42,514 bases of DNA from Chara braunii (lineage: Eukaryota; Streptophyta; Charophyceae; Charales; Characeae), in NCBI GenBank assembly GCA_003427395.1, contig BFEA01000136.1, positions 1,649,533 to 1,692,046 on the forward strand. The letters are read 5' to 3'. The translations under genes and the position numbers were made by a program. Below the pieces are notes generated by a model. The model had not been told where the DNA came from. It saw only the letters and a program-made list of their open reading frames with translations, and did not search any database. Every line of letters begins with the position of its first letter. The first letter of the stretch is position 1. Shown piece by piece: positions 23,761-32,857 of the stretch.

Positions 23761-23799
23761 GGTCCACAATTTTGAACCCTTCTCTGGCCTTGGGCTGGA

Positions 23800-24769
23800 T
23801 CACTGATTCCCATGCTACTCGACTGATGGTATGGGAGTTGTCACTATCCCCTCTTCATAGAAAGGGCCCCAACTACCGTTTTAGCGCCTTGAGCCCCCCA
23901 TTGCTTATGGGCCATAAGACGGCTTTGTACCAGAGACTGGTCAGTTCAACATTATTGATGACAAGGGCTCACCCCAAAATTGATGTGTACTTGTTGTTCC
24001 AGCTCGCTCGTTTGGCCTGTGCCGGTCTCACCAGCCACTCATCGTTAGTGTCAAGCTTTCCCTCAGTTATAACTAAAGCCCCTAGGATTCTAAGAGGGTC
24101 GTCTGGGGGAAGCCAAGTAATTCGCGGGTTCTCAGGGGGCCTTCCCCCCTGGTGGTGCAGCCACCAGTCCACGATTTTTTGCCCCCAGTTAACGGTCATG
24201 TCCGAGATCCTGCAAAAGTGGTTCATGAGGGCCCGAATTTCTTCCATGTTTTGTGTCTTTGCCTCTGCAATAATGGAGAGGTCTGGCACTGTCTCCTCCG
24301 AGATGTTGGCGATCATAATTCAGTCGACGTCCTTGTTGTGTCTCAGGTTAGCGGATAGTGTTTTCATTATAACCAGAAAGAGGTAAGGGGCAATCGAGTC
24401 TCCTTGCCTGATCGATATCTGGAGCTCAAAGGGAGGTGTCACCGATCCGTTAACCTGCATACAAGTAGTAACGTTATTATGTAGGATTCTCACTCATCGC
24501 CTGAAGGTCAGTCCAAAGTTCATTTTGTCCAAACATTTATCTAAAAAATCCCCGTCAACGTGATCGTAGACTTTTTCAAAGTTGATGAAAATAATGACAG
24601 CGTTTACCCGGTTTCTACGTGCGAGACTGACCACTTCATGATTTACCAACAGGATGTTATTTTGAATGTTCCTACCGGCCATGAACCCTGTGTTGGGCTG
24701 GGTGTATTACGTCCTCAAGAACCTCCGCCATACGATTCGCCAAGGCTTTGAAGAGCATTTTGTAAACTA
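23800..24769 (-). pseudogene. LINE reverse transcriptase, middle and C-terminal part
   Basis: In order on the minus strand: VYKM and ALANRMAEVL next to the gypsy insertion, then GRNIQNNILLVN, FINFEKVYDHVDGDFL (catalytic block A; the usual DFEKAYD reads NFEKVYD), IRQGDSIAPYLFL (block B) and NHFCRISDMTVNWGQK. The catalytic (F/Y)ADD site is not intact: the aligned position reads TVPD near 24275. An in-frame stop precedes it near 24315 and another frameshift lies near the GRNIQ box. The enzyme is dead. Confidence 0.85.
24765..24769. repeat. Left target-site duplication of the gypsy element (AACTA)
   Basis: AACTA here and at 38480-38484. Removing the insertion and one AACTA rejoins the LINE reverse-transcriptase frame as TLLTV followed by VYKM. 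One extra T (24770) lies between the repeat and the TG of the LTR. Confidence 0.85.
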
Positions 24770-25007
24770 TTGTGTGTGACGCGCAACCTCACACCCTGTG
24801 CTATCTTCCGTTCGGAGTGTTAGCTGTGCGGAAAAGAGGCCCAGAAAAACAGCAAGAAGGGGTGTGCCAAGGATTTTTGGAAATTGAGTGTGGGGACACA
24901 GACGGAACTGAAATCCACCGTGTTGGTCCGATGGAGCAAGTCGATCGTTTCACGCGTCGCAGAATGCGCGCGCGGGCAAGGCGGGAAAGAGAGAGAAGGA
25001 TCCAAAT

Positions 25008-25556
25008 TCAATCGAAAAAGTATTGTCGTGCCTCCCACCGGGCTACAGCCCGTCGTTTAGAACAGAAAGGCTTGGGCACGCTTCGCGTGTCTCGTTTTCG
25101 TATCAAATCCCGTCGTCGTTCGCTGGTTAGTTCTGACTCTGACGTGGAGGGTTTCAGTCGCGTGACTCTTTCTTTATGCTTGTCTTCACTCCGCACACGG
25201 TAGTGGCAACCCCTGGACTCGTAGCGCTCAAAACGCTGGCATTCGGTGCACAAAGTGCGAGGCCAGTGGGGTTCTACTGCCGTCCACGGAATGACGATTA
25301 ATTCGTTAAATGGCAACAATACCGAGTAAGGTGGGAAGTGCGTATCGATAATAACAAACCCGGCTTCTACGAACCCAGAACAGCGGTTGGCCGGAGGGAA
25401 GTAATACTGCCCACCGATTTGTGCAACGGCTTCTCGTACGTCCCACTCACATACACGTGTTTTTTCCTCACTGTAAGGAAAAGGTCGCGTTGGGATGGGA
25501 GACACGGGAGGCTGGCGCCCAATCGAAGGGTACTTGTCTGTCCAGATGTCAATCAA
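25008..25556 (-). other. Open frame in the left LTR (182 codons, no ATG)
   Basis: Same frame as 36053-36601 in the other LTR. It runs stop to stop, beginning at TTG directly after TGA, with no in-frame ATG. About 21 residues differ from the other copy for about 30 nucleotide changes, close to neutral expectation. See the right-LTR copy for description. Confidence 0.45.
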
Positions 25557-26523
25557 TCACAAAATATCCTGAGACGTCATTAAGAACAGAAGCGATTCGC
25601 ACGTCCCCCCAATTTATCTTTTTGACACAAGAGAGAGAAAGCAATCACAAATCTGTATGGCTACGGGTCCGATCAGTTCAACACAACGTTGGTCCCTGGG
25701 CGCTTTGTTTCTCAGGGCCGCCTCGTGGCTCGGCTGCTGATGTTGTGCATCATAAGGCAGAGGGCATGCGTAGTGCAAACAGAGCTACAGATCTAAACAC
25801 TCTTGCATTCTCGAACAAAATCTTGACGACACTCATCTAATCAAATCGAAAAAAGTCACGCATCTCTATACATGCATTCACTGTGGAAGGTGCGAAAAGG
25901 AGACATGCACAGGAAAAGATAGATCGCATTGCATAATACACACGCATACACCGTTCACAAGTCAAGTAGACGGGGTCCTGGCGTAGGAGGATTACCCAGG
26001 AAACTAATGGAAGAGTTCCGGAAGAAGTTCTTTCACACAGAAGCAGGGTGCCAACTCATTCCTACTCAAGAGAGGGGCAATCATTCAGACGCATCATCAT
26101 TCCAAAAGAGAGAGAGAGAGAGAGTCGAGGAAAAGAAAGTCCAAAATAGAAGATGACAAAAGTTAGGCGTCACCGCCGTACACTCACGCCAAAGATAACA
26201 ATCCGCAACAAAGGCGCATTCGCCGTTAATTCCAATATGGTCGCGGGCCAATCAACTCAACATCGATCCTCATATCCGCACCGANGATCCCGGGNGTCGN
26301 GTGCTAACTCCNACCACTNNGATCGTCACCCCNCTGTCGTAAACTCGACATGGTTNACCCAGATCCCACAGTCCGTCGTGGCGATCCAGCGCGCAACCGG
26401 CCAGTCTATCGTCANNCCNACAGGACTTTCCGACTCNCTTNAAACACTNTGNCTAGCCACTGCTTCCCGGAAGCTGGCTTGAGAGTCGAGAACNTAAGAG
26501 AGATTTGCGGACGNGCTTGNGGG

Positions 26524-26530
26524 TTTTATA
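26524..26530 (-). promoter_or_regulatory. TATA box of the left LTR
   Basis: TATAAAA on the element strand, at the same LTR position as 37569-37575. A transcript from this LTR would run leftwards out of the element into the LINE remnant. Confidence 0.55.
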
Positions 26531-27287
26531 GTTGCGACAGGGGAGATAGAAGNGGGANAAGGCGACAGGAAAGNTGAGGTGTAAGAGGAGAAGGAGGAGA
26601 AGACTTTGAGAAGAGTGNTCTACGAACGCCATGCTGATCCCTCGGAACTCAAGGTTCAACCAATCNGATTNGTCGCGCNATAGGAAGGTCNTATCGATCC
26701 ACGCACCTGATTGGNGAGCGGGAGTTATCGGGGGATCGANCGGGCGTCGTATGCCAGACGTAGAGGGTGAGAAGAGAAAAGGNGCGAGAGGTGGCGCAAG
26801 NCGGGTCCAAGATTCAGATGATCAAGAAGGGAAAATGGGCGTGCGAAAGCAAGGCGGGAGAGAGAGAGAGGGAGAACGAAAAACAGTTACGGGGAGAGAG
26901 AANAAGGAGGGAGAAGGGAAGGGAGGCGCNGGAGGGAGCGATGNGGGGNACAGAGAGGAGGAAGCTTTTGCATGCACGGCGCCNTCAACAAAAAAAGAAA
27001 AAGGCACCGAAACAGTTACAGCTTGCTTCTATCCTAATTCAAAATTGAAATCACCATATCCGCGTGTGAAAAAGCGACGCGGGAAAAGAAAATCCTACGC
27101 CTATTCGTATTCACGCAAAATTCCGAGAGTTTTCCCCGACGTGCCCAAGAACATCCATTCACCCAAAAAGGACACGCCGAAGTTTCGCTTATCCCGGAAT
27201 TCCCAACTACCGAGCCCAATTCCCAGTGCGCTCGCTAAGGCGCACGTAAATTCCCATGTATTTCTCGACTTTGCAAAAAGAAAAACA

Positions 27288-27995
27288 NNNNNNNNNNNNN
27301 NNNNNNNNNNNNNNNNNNNNNNNNNNNNNNNNNNNNNNNNNNNNNNNNNNNNNNNNNNNNNNNNNNNNNNNNNNNNNNNNNNNNNNNNNNNNNNNNNNNN
27401 NNNNNNNNNNNNNNNNNNNNNNNNNNNNNNNNNNNNNNNNNNNNNNNNNNNNNNNNNNNNNNNNNNNNNNNNNNNNNNNNNNNNNNNNNNNNNNNNNNNN
27501 NNNNNNNNNNNNNNNNNNNNNNNNNNNNNNNNNNNNNNNNNNNNNNNNNNNNNNNNNNNNNNNNNNNNNNNNNNNNNNNNNNNNNNNNNNNNNNNNNNNN
27601 NNNNNNNNNNNNNNNNNNNNNNNNNNNNNNNNNNNNNNNNNNNNNNNNNNNNNNNNNNNNNNNNNNNNNNNNNNNNNNNNNNNNNNNNNNNNNNNNNNNN
27701 NNNNNNNNNNNNNNNNNNNNNNNNNNNNNNNNNNNNNNNNNNNNNNNNNNNNNNNNNNNNNNNNNNNNNNNNNNNNNNNNNNNNNNNNNNNNNNNNNNNN
27801 NNNNNNNNNNNNNNNNNNNNNNNNNNNNNNNNNNNNNNNNNNNNNNNNNNNNNNNNNNNNNNNNNNNNNNNNNNNNNNNNNNNNNNNNNNNNNNNNNNNN
27901 NNNNNNNNNNNNNNNNNNNNNNNNNNNNNNNNNNNNNNNNNNNNNNNNNNNNNNNNNNNNNNNNNNNNNNNNNNNNNNNNNNNNNNNNNNNNNNN
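27288..27995. other. Assembly gap (708 N)
   Basis: Covers the start of the 3' LTR and the polypurine tract expected just upstream of it. True length is unknown. ORFs reported across it are meaningless. Confidence 1.
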
Positions 27996-28078
27996 TCGCG
28001 GGGATGACGGGGGGGGAGTGGGGGTAGGAAGCGATTCATCCCTTCCATCGTCACCGGGAGCTCCTCATATCGGATGAT

Positions 28079-28474
28079 TCAGTGGAAGCGGGGGAAATGA
28101 TCGCCACTGCGTGGGAGGGAGGCGAGGTAGTCGCGATAGACGGAGGAGAGGGTGCGGAAGAGCGCCGCTCGAAAGACCTCGAAGTGGCGACAGGCGGGGA
28201 TTGTCCCTGTGGCAACGCAGCAGACTTCTACGACGTTGGATTGCTCCCATGCAGCGCTGAGCAGCAGAAGATGCCAGCAGAATGTGGGAGCAGCGGACTG
28301 AAGGGAGGCGTGAGGATGGACGGTGACGAGTAGACGGGTAGAATAGAAGTCGTGGAAGAGATGGGGATGGAAAGGATGGGAAGGGAAGGTGACGGGGGTA
28401 CGGATCTGCTCGAGGGTGAGAAAATCAAGGGGTCGGCGGGGCAGCGTCCGAGGTCGAAGGCCTATCGGCCGCAT
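28079..28474 (-). CDS. Gypsy accessory ORF c (unknown, 131 aa)
   Basis: Starts at a true ATG 65 nt after the ORF b stop. The N-terminal third is Pro/Arg-rich and low in character; the last 70 residues (from about FCWHLLLLSAAWE to the end) look more protein-like, with several Cys and aromatic residues. I recognise no domain. It may be a third protein of the element, a fragment reaching toward the gap, or chance in GC-rich sequence. Confidence 0.35.
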   Translation of the reverse strand: MRPIGLRPRTLPRRPLDFLTLEQIRTPVTFPSHPFHPHLFHDFYSTRLLVTVHPHASLQSAAPTFCWHLLLLSAAWEQSNVVEVCCVATGTIPACRHFEVFRAALFRTLSSVYRDYLASLPRSGDHFPRFH

Positions 28475-28538
28475 TGGTACGTGGGCGAACTGGGGGACGG
28501 GTGGGGCTGGAGGAGGAGGGGGATCGGCGCCGTCTCCG

Positions 28539-29180
28539 TCACGCGGTACTTGAGGTGGCGGCTGCAGGGTCGCCGTCCTCTTCTTCGTCGTCGTCGATCA
28601 CCACTTCCTCTGCCCTCGGATAAAAGGCGTAAGGGATGATCTCATACGGCTTCAAATACTCCTGCTGCGATGGTAAGGTATCCTCATCCCTAGGTTCCTC
28701 CAAGCACGAAGTCCACTGAAGGTACGAATCCAAGGATCGCTCGAAAATGTACGGAGCAGGACTGTTGTCGCTCTGAAAGTAGATGTCGGGCGAGAGATCG
28801 TCCGCCAATTGCACAATCTGTGCGATGAGCTCTTGTGCAATCAACTGACGGCGACCCGGTCGTACTGATCCAAAGAGGAATCCAATAAGATCTCCTTCCG
28901 CGTTAGTCCTCCAACCCTCTATGATCAGCAGCTCCGGCTTCTCGATCCACGTGGGGTGCTCGATAGTGCCCGTCCACTTCACTTGTACTCTGGCCAAGTA
29001 AAAGGATAGCTCCTCAAAAGTTTCGCGCCACAATCGCCAATGTCCAGGATGGATAAGAGGGACTGAAAGAGGTTCGAACGAGAAGGAAAGGGAAGGGTGA
29101 AGATCGGATTGCCAGAAGGTGGGGAAGAGAGAGGGGAGACCAAAGGTAGAGAGAGGAGCGAGACGAGCAGCGTGGTTCAT
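28539..29180 (-). CDS. Gypsy accessory ORF b (unknown, 213 aa)
   Basis: Starts at ATG 29180 and its start overlaps the stop of ORF a as ATGA. It is uninterrupted to TGA at 28541-28539. The middle is a mix of aromatic, hydrophobic and charged residues (WRETFEELSFYLARVQVKW, PELLIIEGW, LIGFLFGSV, IAQELIAQIVQLADDL), unlike a random frame. The C-terminus is an acidic tail (VVIDDDEEEDGD) followed by Ala/Ser/Thr. No signal peptide or clear membrane span was seen, so an envelope protein is not supported. Being intact while pol is broken is notable. I recognise no family. Confidence 0.6.
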   Translation of the reverse strand: MNHAARLAPLSTFGLPSLFPTFWQSDLHPSLSFSFEPLSVPLIHPGHWRLWRETFEELSFYLARVQVKWTGTIEHPTWIEKPELLIIEGWRTNAEGDLIGFLFGSVRPGRRQLIAQELIAQIVQLADDLSPDIYFQSDNSPAPYIFERSLDSYLQWTSCLEEPRDEDTLPSQQEYLKPYEIIPYAFYPRAEEVVIDDDEEEDGDPAAATSSTA

Positions 29181-29659
29181 TGGGAACGGGGGAAGGGGAC
29201 GAGGGTTGGGATCGCAACTGGCCGCTCGCGTGGTAATCGGTGAATGTCGTCAAGGTCCGATGCAAAGATCGGGATGATGTTATACTCCTCCCGGGTGAGG
29301 ACGTGCTGCCACACGTTGGACACTTGCTCCGTCCACTCGCGCAGTGAGGCCAAGATTGCGGTATGCCGCAGCGGATTGACCGAGCTGATGTCGCCGGTGA
29401 ATCCCGCCACTGTGGTGACGTGGCTTGTTCTGAGACCCGTTCGCCGATGAACTGCAGTAACTTCCGCGAACACTATCGTGTGAGGGTTTCCTTCTATCCG
29501 AAACGCGGCGGCGACACAGATACCTTCGTCGCAGAAAAATCGCATCAAACGGCGGAGATCCGTATTGAGCCGAGGGTGACAGACTTGTCGGATCTCTGAG
29601 ATGTGTCCACGTGGCTGCCGCAGCTGTGCGTCGAGAACCCGCTCCGTGATGAAACTCAT
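29177..29659 (-). CDS. Gypsy accessory ORF a (unknown, 160 aa)
   Basis: The true ATG is at 29659, two bases after the TAA that ends the integrase C-terminal frame (29664-29662). A longer version upstream would rely on TTG. Protein-like segments include LRRLMRFFCDEGICVAAAFRIEG, shown here only as LRRLMRFFCDEG and VAAAFRIEG, then TIVFAEVTAV and LREWTEQVSNVWQHVL. It ends in a Pro/Arg-rich tail and its TGA overlaps the ATG of ORF b. The position after integrase is where envelope or other extra genes sit in some gypsy elements, but no membrane or signal sequence was seen. I recognise no family. Confidence 0.6.
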   Translation of the reverse strand: MSFITERVLDAQLRQPRGHISEIRQVCHPRLNTDLRRLMRFFCDEGICVAAAFRIEGNPHTIVFAEVTAVHRRTGLRTSHVTTVAGFTGDISSVNPLRHTAILASLREWTEQVSNVWQHVLTREEYNIIPIFASDLDDIHRLPRERPVAIPTLVPFPRSQ

Positions 29660-29661
29660 GG

Positions 29662-30268
29662 TTAGGACGGAGAGGAGGACGAGGGACAAGAGGGAGAAAG
29701 AGGAGAGAGGGTTAGATCATCGTCGTTTTCCTCACTTTCCGAGGAAGAAGAGGGAGGAAAATCGGAAGGAGGAAGGAGACGGAGGTAGGAGGTATGTCTA
29801 ACGATGGGGACGGAGCTATAGCTAGCGCCAGCCTCAGGTGCGAGGCGTACTGTGTTGGCGCCGTTGGGTCCGAGTTCGACAACGCGAAAATAGCCAGAGA
29901 ACTTGGGAGCGAGCTTCCGGTCGCGTGCACATTTACGTACCTGCACTAGGTCCCCCGGTTTATACTGGTACTGGGGCCCAGCATTTCTGTTCCGGGCCTC
30001 GTAGCTACAGACCTGTCTACCGTGGGCCAGCTCGGTCATCCTTTGTCTTTTTCGGGCCAGCTTCGGAACGGCCCGTTTCATCAAATCAGTGTACCTTTTG
30101 GCCTTGGCCTTGAGAGCCGCACGCGTGTCTCTACCCCCTGCTTCGGCAATTTCTGAGTTGCCCCGGTAATCGACACAGGGGAGGCTATTAGTTCGAAGCT
30201 GAAAGGGGGTAAACCCCGTAGACTCGTGAGGGGTGGCCCGGTGGATTCCGACGATCTGATACACGATT
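29662..30268 (-). pseudogene. Gypsy integrase C-terminal part
   Basis: Continues the integrase after a frameshift near 30275. It begins with VYQIVGIHRATPHESTGFTPF, here cited as HRATPHESTGFTPF, the usual end of the gypsy integrase core. A basic stretch follows, then YKPGDLVQVR and KLAPKFSGYFRVVELG, matching the SH3-like/GPY-F type C-terminal fold. The last 40 residues are Ser/Glu/Asp-rich with no chromodomain. It ends with TAA two bases before ORF a. Confidence 0.85.
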
Positions 30269-30652
30269 TCAAGGACGCGTGTCGTGTGCCACCAAGTTCT
30301 TGCGAAGGGCGGTTTTAATCATATGGTTGGCATTCTCGGCCAACCCGTTCGACTGGGACACGTGGGGTGTCGTATGTCGGAGCGCGACGCCCCTTCGCGC
30401 AAGTAGTTCTTCTACCTCACCTTTAAATTCATATCCATTGTCGGTTAGAATTTCTTCCGTATCTAGATGGGTATAGAGGAACCGTTCGATGTACGTGGCT
30501 ATTTCTGCGGTTTTTCGGGTCTTACAGGGATAGACCTCGATGTACTTGGAAAAGTGGTCAATTAATACTAATAAAATAGAATATTCACAGCGGTTTGGGT
30601 CAGGTGGCACGTCAATATCTGTCGTGTCCATACTGACTCGCTGAAAAGGACG
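30269..30652 (-). pseudogene. Gypsy integrase catalytic core
   Basis: DDE-type integrase core (rve). The first Asp lies in MDTTDIDVP followed by LVLIDHFSKYIEVYP; the second is in LTDNGYEF; the Glu is in NGLAENANHMIK about 35 residues later, so all three catalytic residues are present. Upstream the frame is cut from the zinc-binding part by an in-frame TAG (30655-30653), and downstream a frameshift follows before VYQIVGIH. Confidence 0.92.
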
Positions 30653-31381
30653 CTATACTTCCGTTGGTACGATTGTATTTGGTCCCCGTATAGGGGCGCG
30701 ATCAGCGACACAGACCAGACAGTTAGCAACAATGTATTTGACATCATCTCGTATATTGGACCAGAACCATCGGTTCTGGTTTACAGTTGCCTCCATGACA
30801 CGTATCGCGAAATGAGCGGCCTGTTCCTGGTGAGCAGATCGGATCCAATCGTATCTCTGGAAGGGATGGAGAATCGTCGGCCACGAACCCGATCCGTCAG
30901 TTTTACGCTTTTCCAAATGACCGTTGATCCATCGATAGTTCCGAGATCTCTCGGTCGCCCTACGTCTGTCGTGTTTGGTGAGGTGACCCAATGATAATCC
31001 CGCTAATTTCGCCAATAAAATTTTATCCGTCCAGACTTCTGCTCGTCGGTATTTTTCGTCGTATTCGGGACCGTCCGTACGGGCGGCCTCGAATCGAACC
31101 TTCGTGGGGAGTTTGTTCGTTCTACATAGGGGGCACCTCCATTCCTTGCTACTCGTCCAATATCGAACGCAGGCCCCGTAGGCACGATTGACACACGTGG
31201 CACATTCTACCCACTCGACAAATCCGGTCTCGAAGGGATGACAGTCGACCCCATAAACCCGTGCAATACACGTGCAAAAATAACAGAATTTATTGGGGAG
31301 GGTGGCAAAGAAAGTGGAGGACGTGAGAGGGGCAGAATTAGTAGGAGATGAAGGGGTTGCGGAGGCGAGTGGAGTAGCCAT
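30653..31381 (-). CDS. PHD-like zinc finger plus integrase H2C2 zinc-binding domain
   Basis: The same frame as RNase H, after its TAA at 31444-31442. The first ATG is at 31381, 60 nt later. Residues 33-86 hold CYFC, then WVECATC, then AYGAC, then EWRCPLC. The spacing C-x2-C-x23-C-x2-C-x7-C-x11-C-x2-C and the Trp two before the last pair fit a PHD finger, with Tyr68 at the usual His. Residues about 184-224 hold H184, H190, C221 and C224, the H2C2 domain of retroviral-type integrases (RWFWSNIRDDV between them). A PHD finger reads histone tails in host proteins, so it could steer integration. It ends at a TAG before the catalytic core. Confidence 0.75.
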   Translation of the reverse strand: MATPLASATPSSPTNSAPLTSSTFFATLPNKFCYFCTCIARVYGVDCHPFETGFVEWVECATCVNRAYGACVRYWTSSKEWRCPLCRTNKLPTKVRFEAARTDGPEYDEKYRRAEVWTDKILLAKLAGLSLGHLTKHDRRRATERSRNYRWINGHLEKRKTDGSGSWPTILHPFQRYDWIRSAHQEQAAHFAIRVMEATVNQNRWFWSNIRDDVKYIVANCLVCVADRAPIRGPNTIVPTEV

Positions 31382-31441
31382 GATGTCAGAGGAGGAGAGG
31401 ATGCAGGGAGGGTAGAACAGAACAATTAGTCCTCGTGCCAC

Positions 31442-32227
31442 TTACTGCTTCCATAAGATCTCCACTTGGTCGTACCGAGGTCCAATTTCCTGTTCGGGTT
31501 CGTTCCACAGAATTACCTCCTCGTTCTTCGGAACTTTCTCAGGCCGGTGTAGTCGTGTCAGTCCGTCCGCATTCCCGTGTCTCTCGTGCTTCCGATGGCG
31601 GATGTCAAAGTCCATGCTCTGCAACACCATTGCCCATCGCCCGATCATGCCCAAGTAATCATTCGACTTCTTCAGAGCCAACAGGGGCTCATGATCAGTC
31701 ACCAGGGCGAATTTTCGCCCGTACAGGTAAGCACGAAAGTGACTGATCCCCCAGAGAGCCGCATAGCATTCGCCCGTTGGAGCGGCGTAATTGCGCTTGC
31801 AGGCGGGCACTGATTTGGACGCATATTCCACCACACTCTCGAGTCCGCTCGGTCTCACCTGGGCAAGAATCGCAGAGATCGCCTCTGGCTGCCAGTCGGT
31901 AATGAGAACAAAAGACTTTTCAGGATCTGGTCTTATAAGGATCGGAGTTGAAATGAAAGCAGCCTTGAGTTTGGAAAACGCTTGATCGCACTCCGGCGTC
32001 CAGATCAATGGTTGATCCTTTCGCAGGAGATTTGTGAGGGGTCCTGCAATCGCCGCGAAGCCCTTGATAAATCTTCGGTAATACGAGGCTAGGCCCAGAA
32101 AGGCGCGAACTTGCGTGATAGTGGTAGGTACTTGCGCGTCCCTGACAGCCGCCACCTTCTGCGGCTCCGGTTGGAGTCCCTTATGTGTCACCACGTGTCC
32201 CAGGAAAGAAATGGTGGTGAGGAAAAA
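31442..32227 (-). pseudogene. Gypsy reverse transcriptase thumb and RNase H
   Basis: Continues the RT frame after the in-frame TAG. FLGHVVTHKG and FLGLASYYRRFIKGF are the typical gypsy thumb/connection. FVLITDWQPEAISAILAQ corresponds to the RNase H start (usual FVLETDAS), with CKRNYAAPTGECYAALWGI and FALVTDHEPLLAL following, and RHRKHERHGNADGLTR at the end. The frame closes at TAA, 60 nt before the ATG of the PHD-integrase frame. Confidence 0.92.
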
Positions 32228-32857
32228 CTAACACTTCTCAAGCGCCACCTTGAAACCTTCATCTCGTAGCGCATGCAGTGCCCATTCGATGTGCTGCACG
32301 TGTCCCTCGTAGGAGCTCGAATACACCAAGATGTCATCCATGTACACAATCACGAAGTAGTTAATGATGCTCCGCGCTAGGCAAGTCTTCCGCACGAAAT
32401 TCTGAAAAACCATGTTCATGGTCCGCTGAAAAGTCGCAGGGGCGTTGCAGATACCCATCGGGCATCGAATCCATTGCCCCGTACCTTCGAAAACCACAAA
32501 CGCGATTTTCGGACGATCTTCTTCTCGGACAAGAAGATGATGGAATCCATGGCGAACATCAAACTTGTTGAAAAATCGAGCACTCTCAACCGCATCCAAC
32601 AATTCATCAATCCGGGGGAGAGGGTACACATCTTTAATCGTGATATCATTCAATTTTCGATAATCAATACAAATACGAATCCCTCCGGCCTTTTTAGGTA
32701 CGATCACTACGGAAAAAGACCATGGACCTATAGCAGGTTCGATCCATCCATTAGCTTCAAACTCCTTAATCTGCTGAAAAGCGGCCGCTCTTTGAGCTGG
32801 CGAGATAGGGAGCGCAGCTAATGGGCGTATGATCTTCTGTGAGGATGGCATGCTCAA
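32228..32857 (-). pseudogene. Gypsy reverse transcriptase
   Basis: All core blocks are present: PKKAGGIRICIDYRKLN, YPLPRIDELLD, FFNKFDVRHGFHHLLV, CPMGICNAPATFQRTMN and the catalytic VYMDDILVYS. The N-terminal frame begins after a shift from the protease frame near 32825, where CAPY and ISPAQ should be continuous. It ends at an in-frame TAG (32230-32228) in the KC-FFL box. The listed start is not an ATG; an in-frame ATG occurs at 32851. Confidence 0.93.

Larger units (their letters stand above)
21490..24769 (-). mobile_element. LINE copy 1, 3' half (left of the gypsy insertion)
   Basis: This is the downstream part of a minus-strand LINE whose upstream part lies at 38485-41440. It holds the rest of the reverse transcriptase, a long C-terminal region, and a 3' end with a T-rich stretch at 21492-21516, which is the A-rich tail on the element strand. 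The 3'-end segment at 21592-21665 is shared with LINE copy 2. Total LINE length without the insertion is about 6.2 kb, near full length for this class. Confidence 0.85.
24771..27434 (-). repeat. Left (3') LTR, end hidden in the assembly gap
   Basis: Aligns without indels to the right LTR at offset 11045 from 24784 to 27287. The predicted outer-to-inner end (27434) falls inside the N gap. The first 13 bases, TGTGTGTGACGCG, are absent from the right LTR. Divergence is very uneven: I count about 42 differences in 24784-25503 but about 5 in 25504-26283. Scattered N from 26285 to about 26983 sit where the right LTR has defined bases. Confidence 0.88.

Noticed and set aside
28539-29659. Envelope protein for ORF a/ORF b
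   Set aside because: The position fits, but no signal peptide, transmembrane segment or cleavage-site pattern is visible.
29659-29689. Upstream extension of ORF a and similar early starts for the protease, RT, CCHC and LTR frames
   Set aside because: These starts are TTG or GTG. In a eukaryote the first ATG in frame was preferred (29659, 34610, 34951), and where none exists this is stated.
29662-29800. Chromodomain at the integrase C-terminus
   Set aside because: The end of the integrase frame is a Ser/Asp/Glu-rich tail without the aromatic cage pattern.
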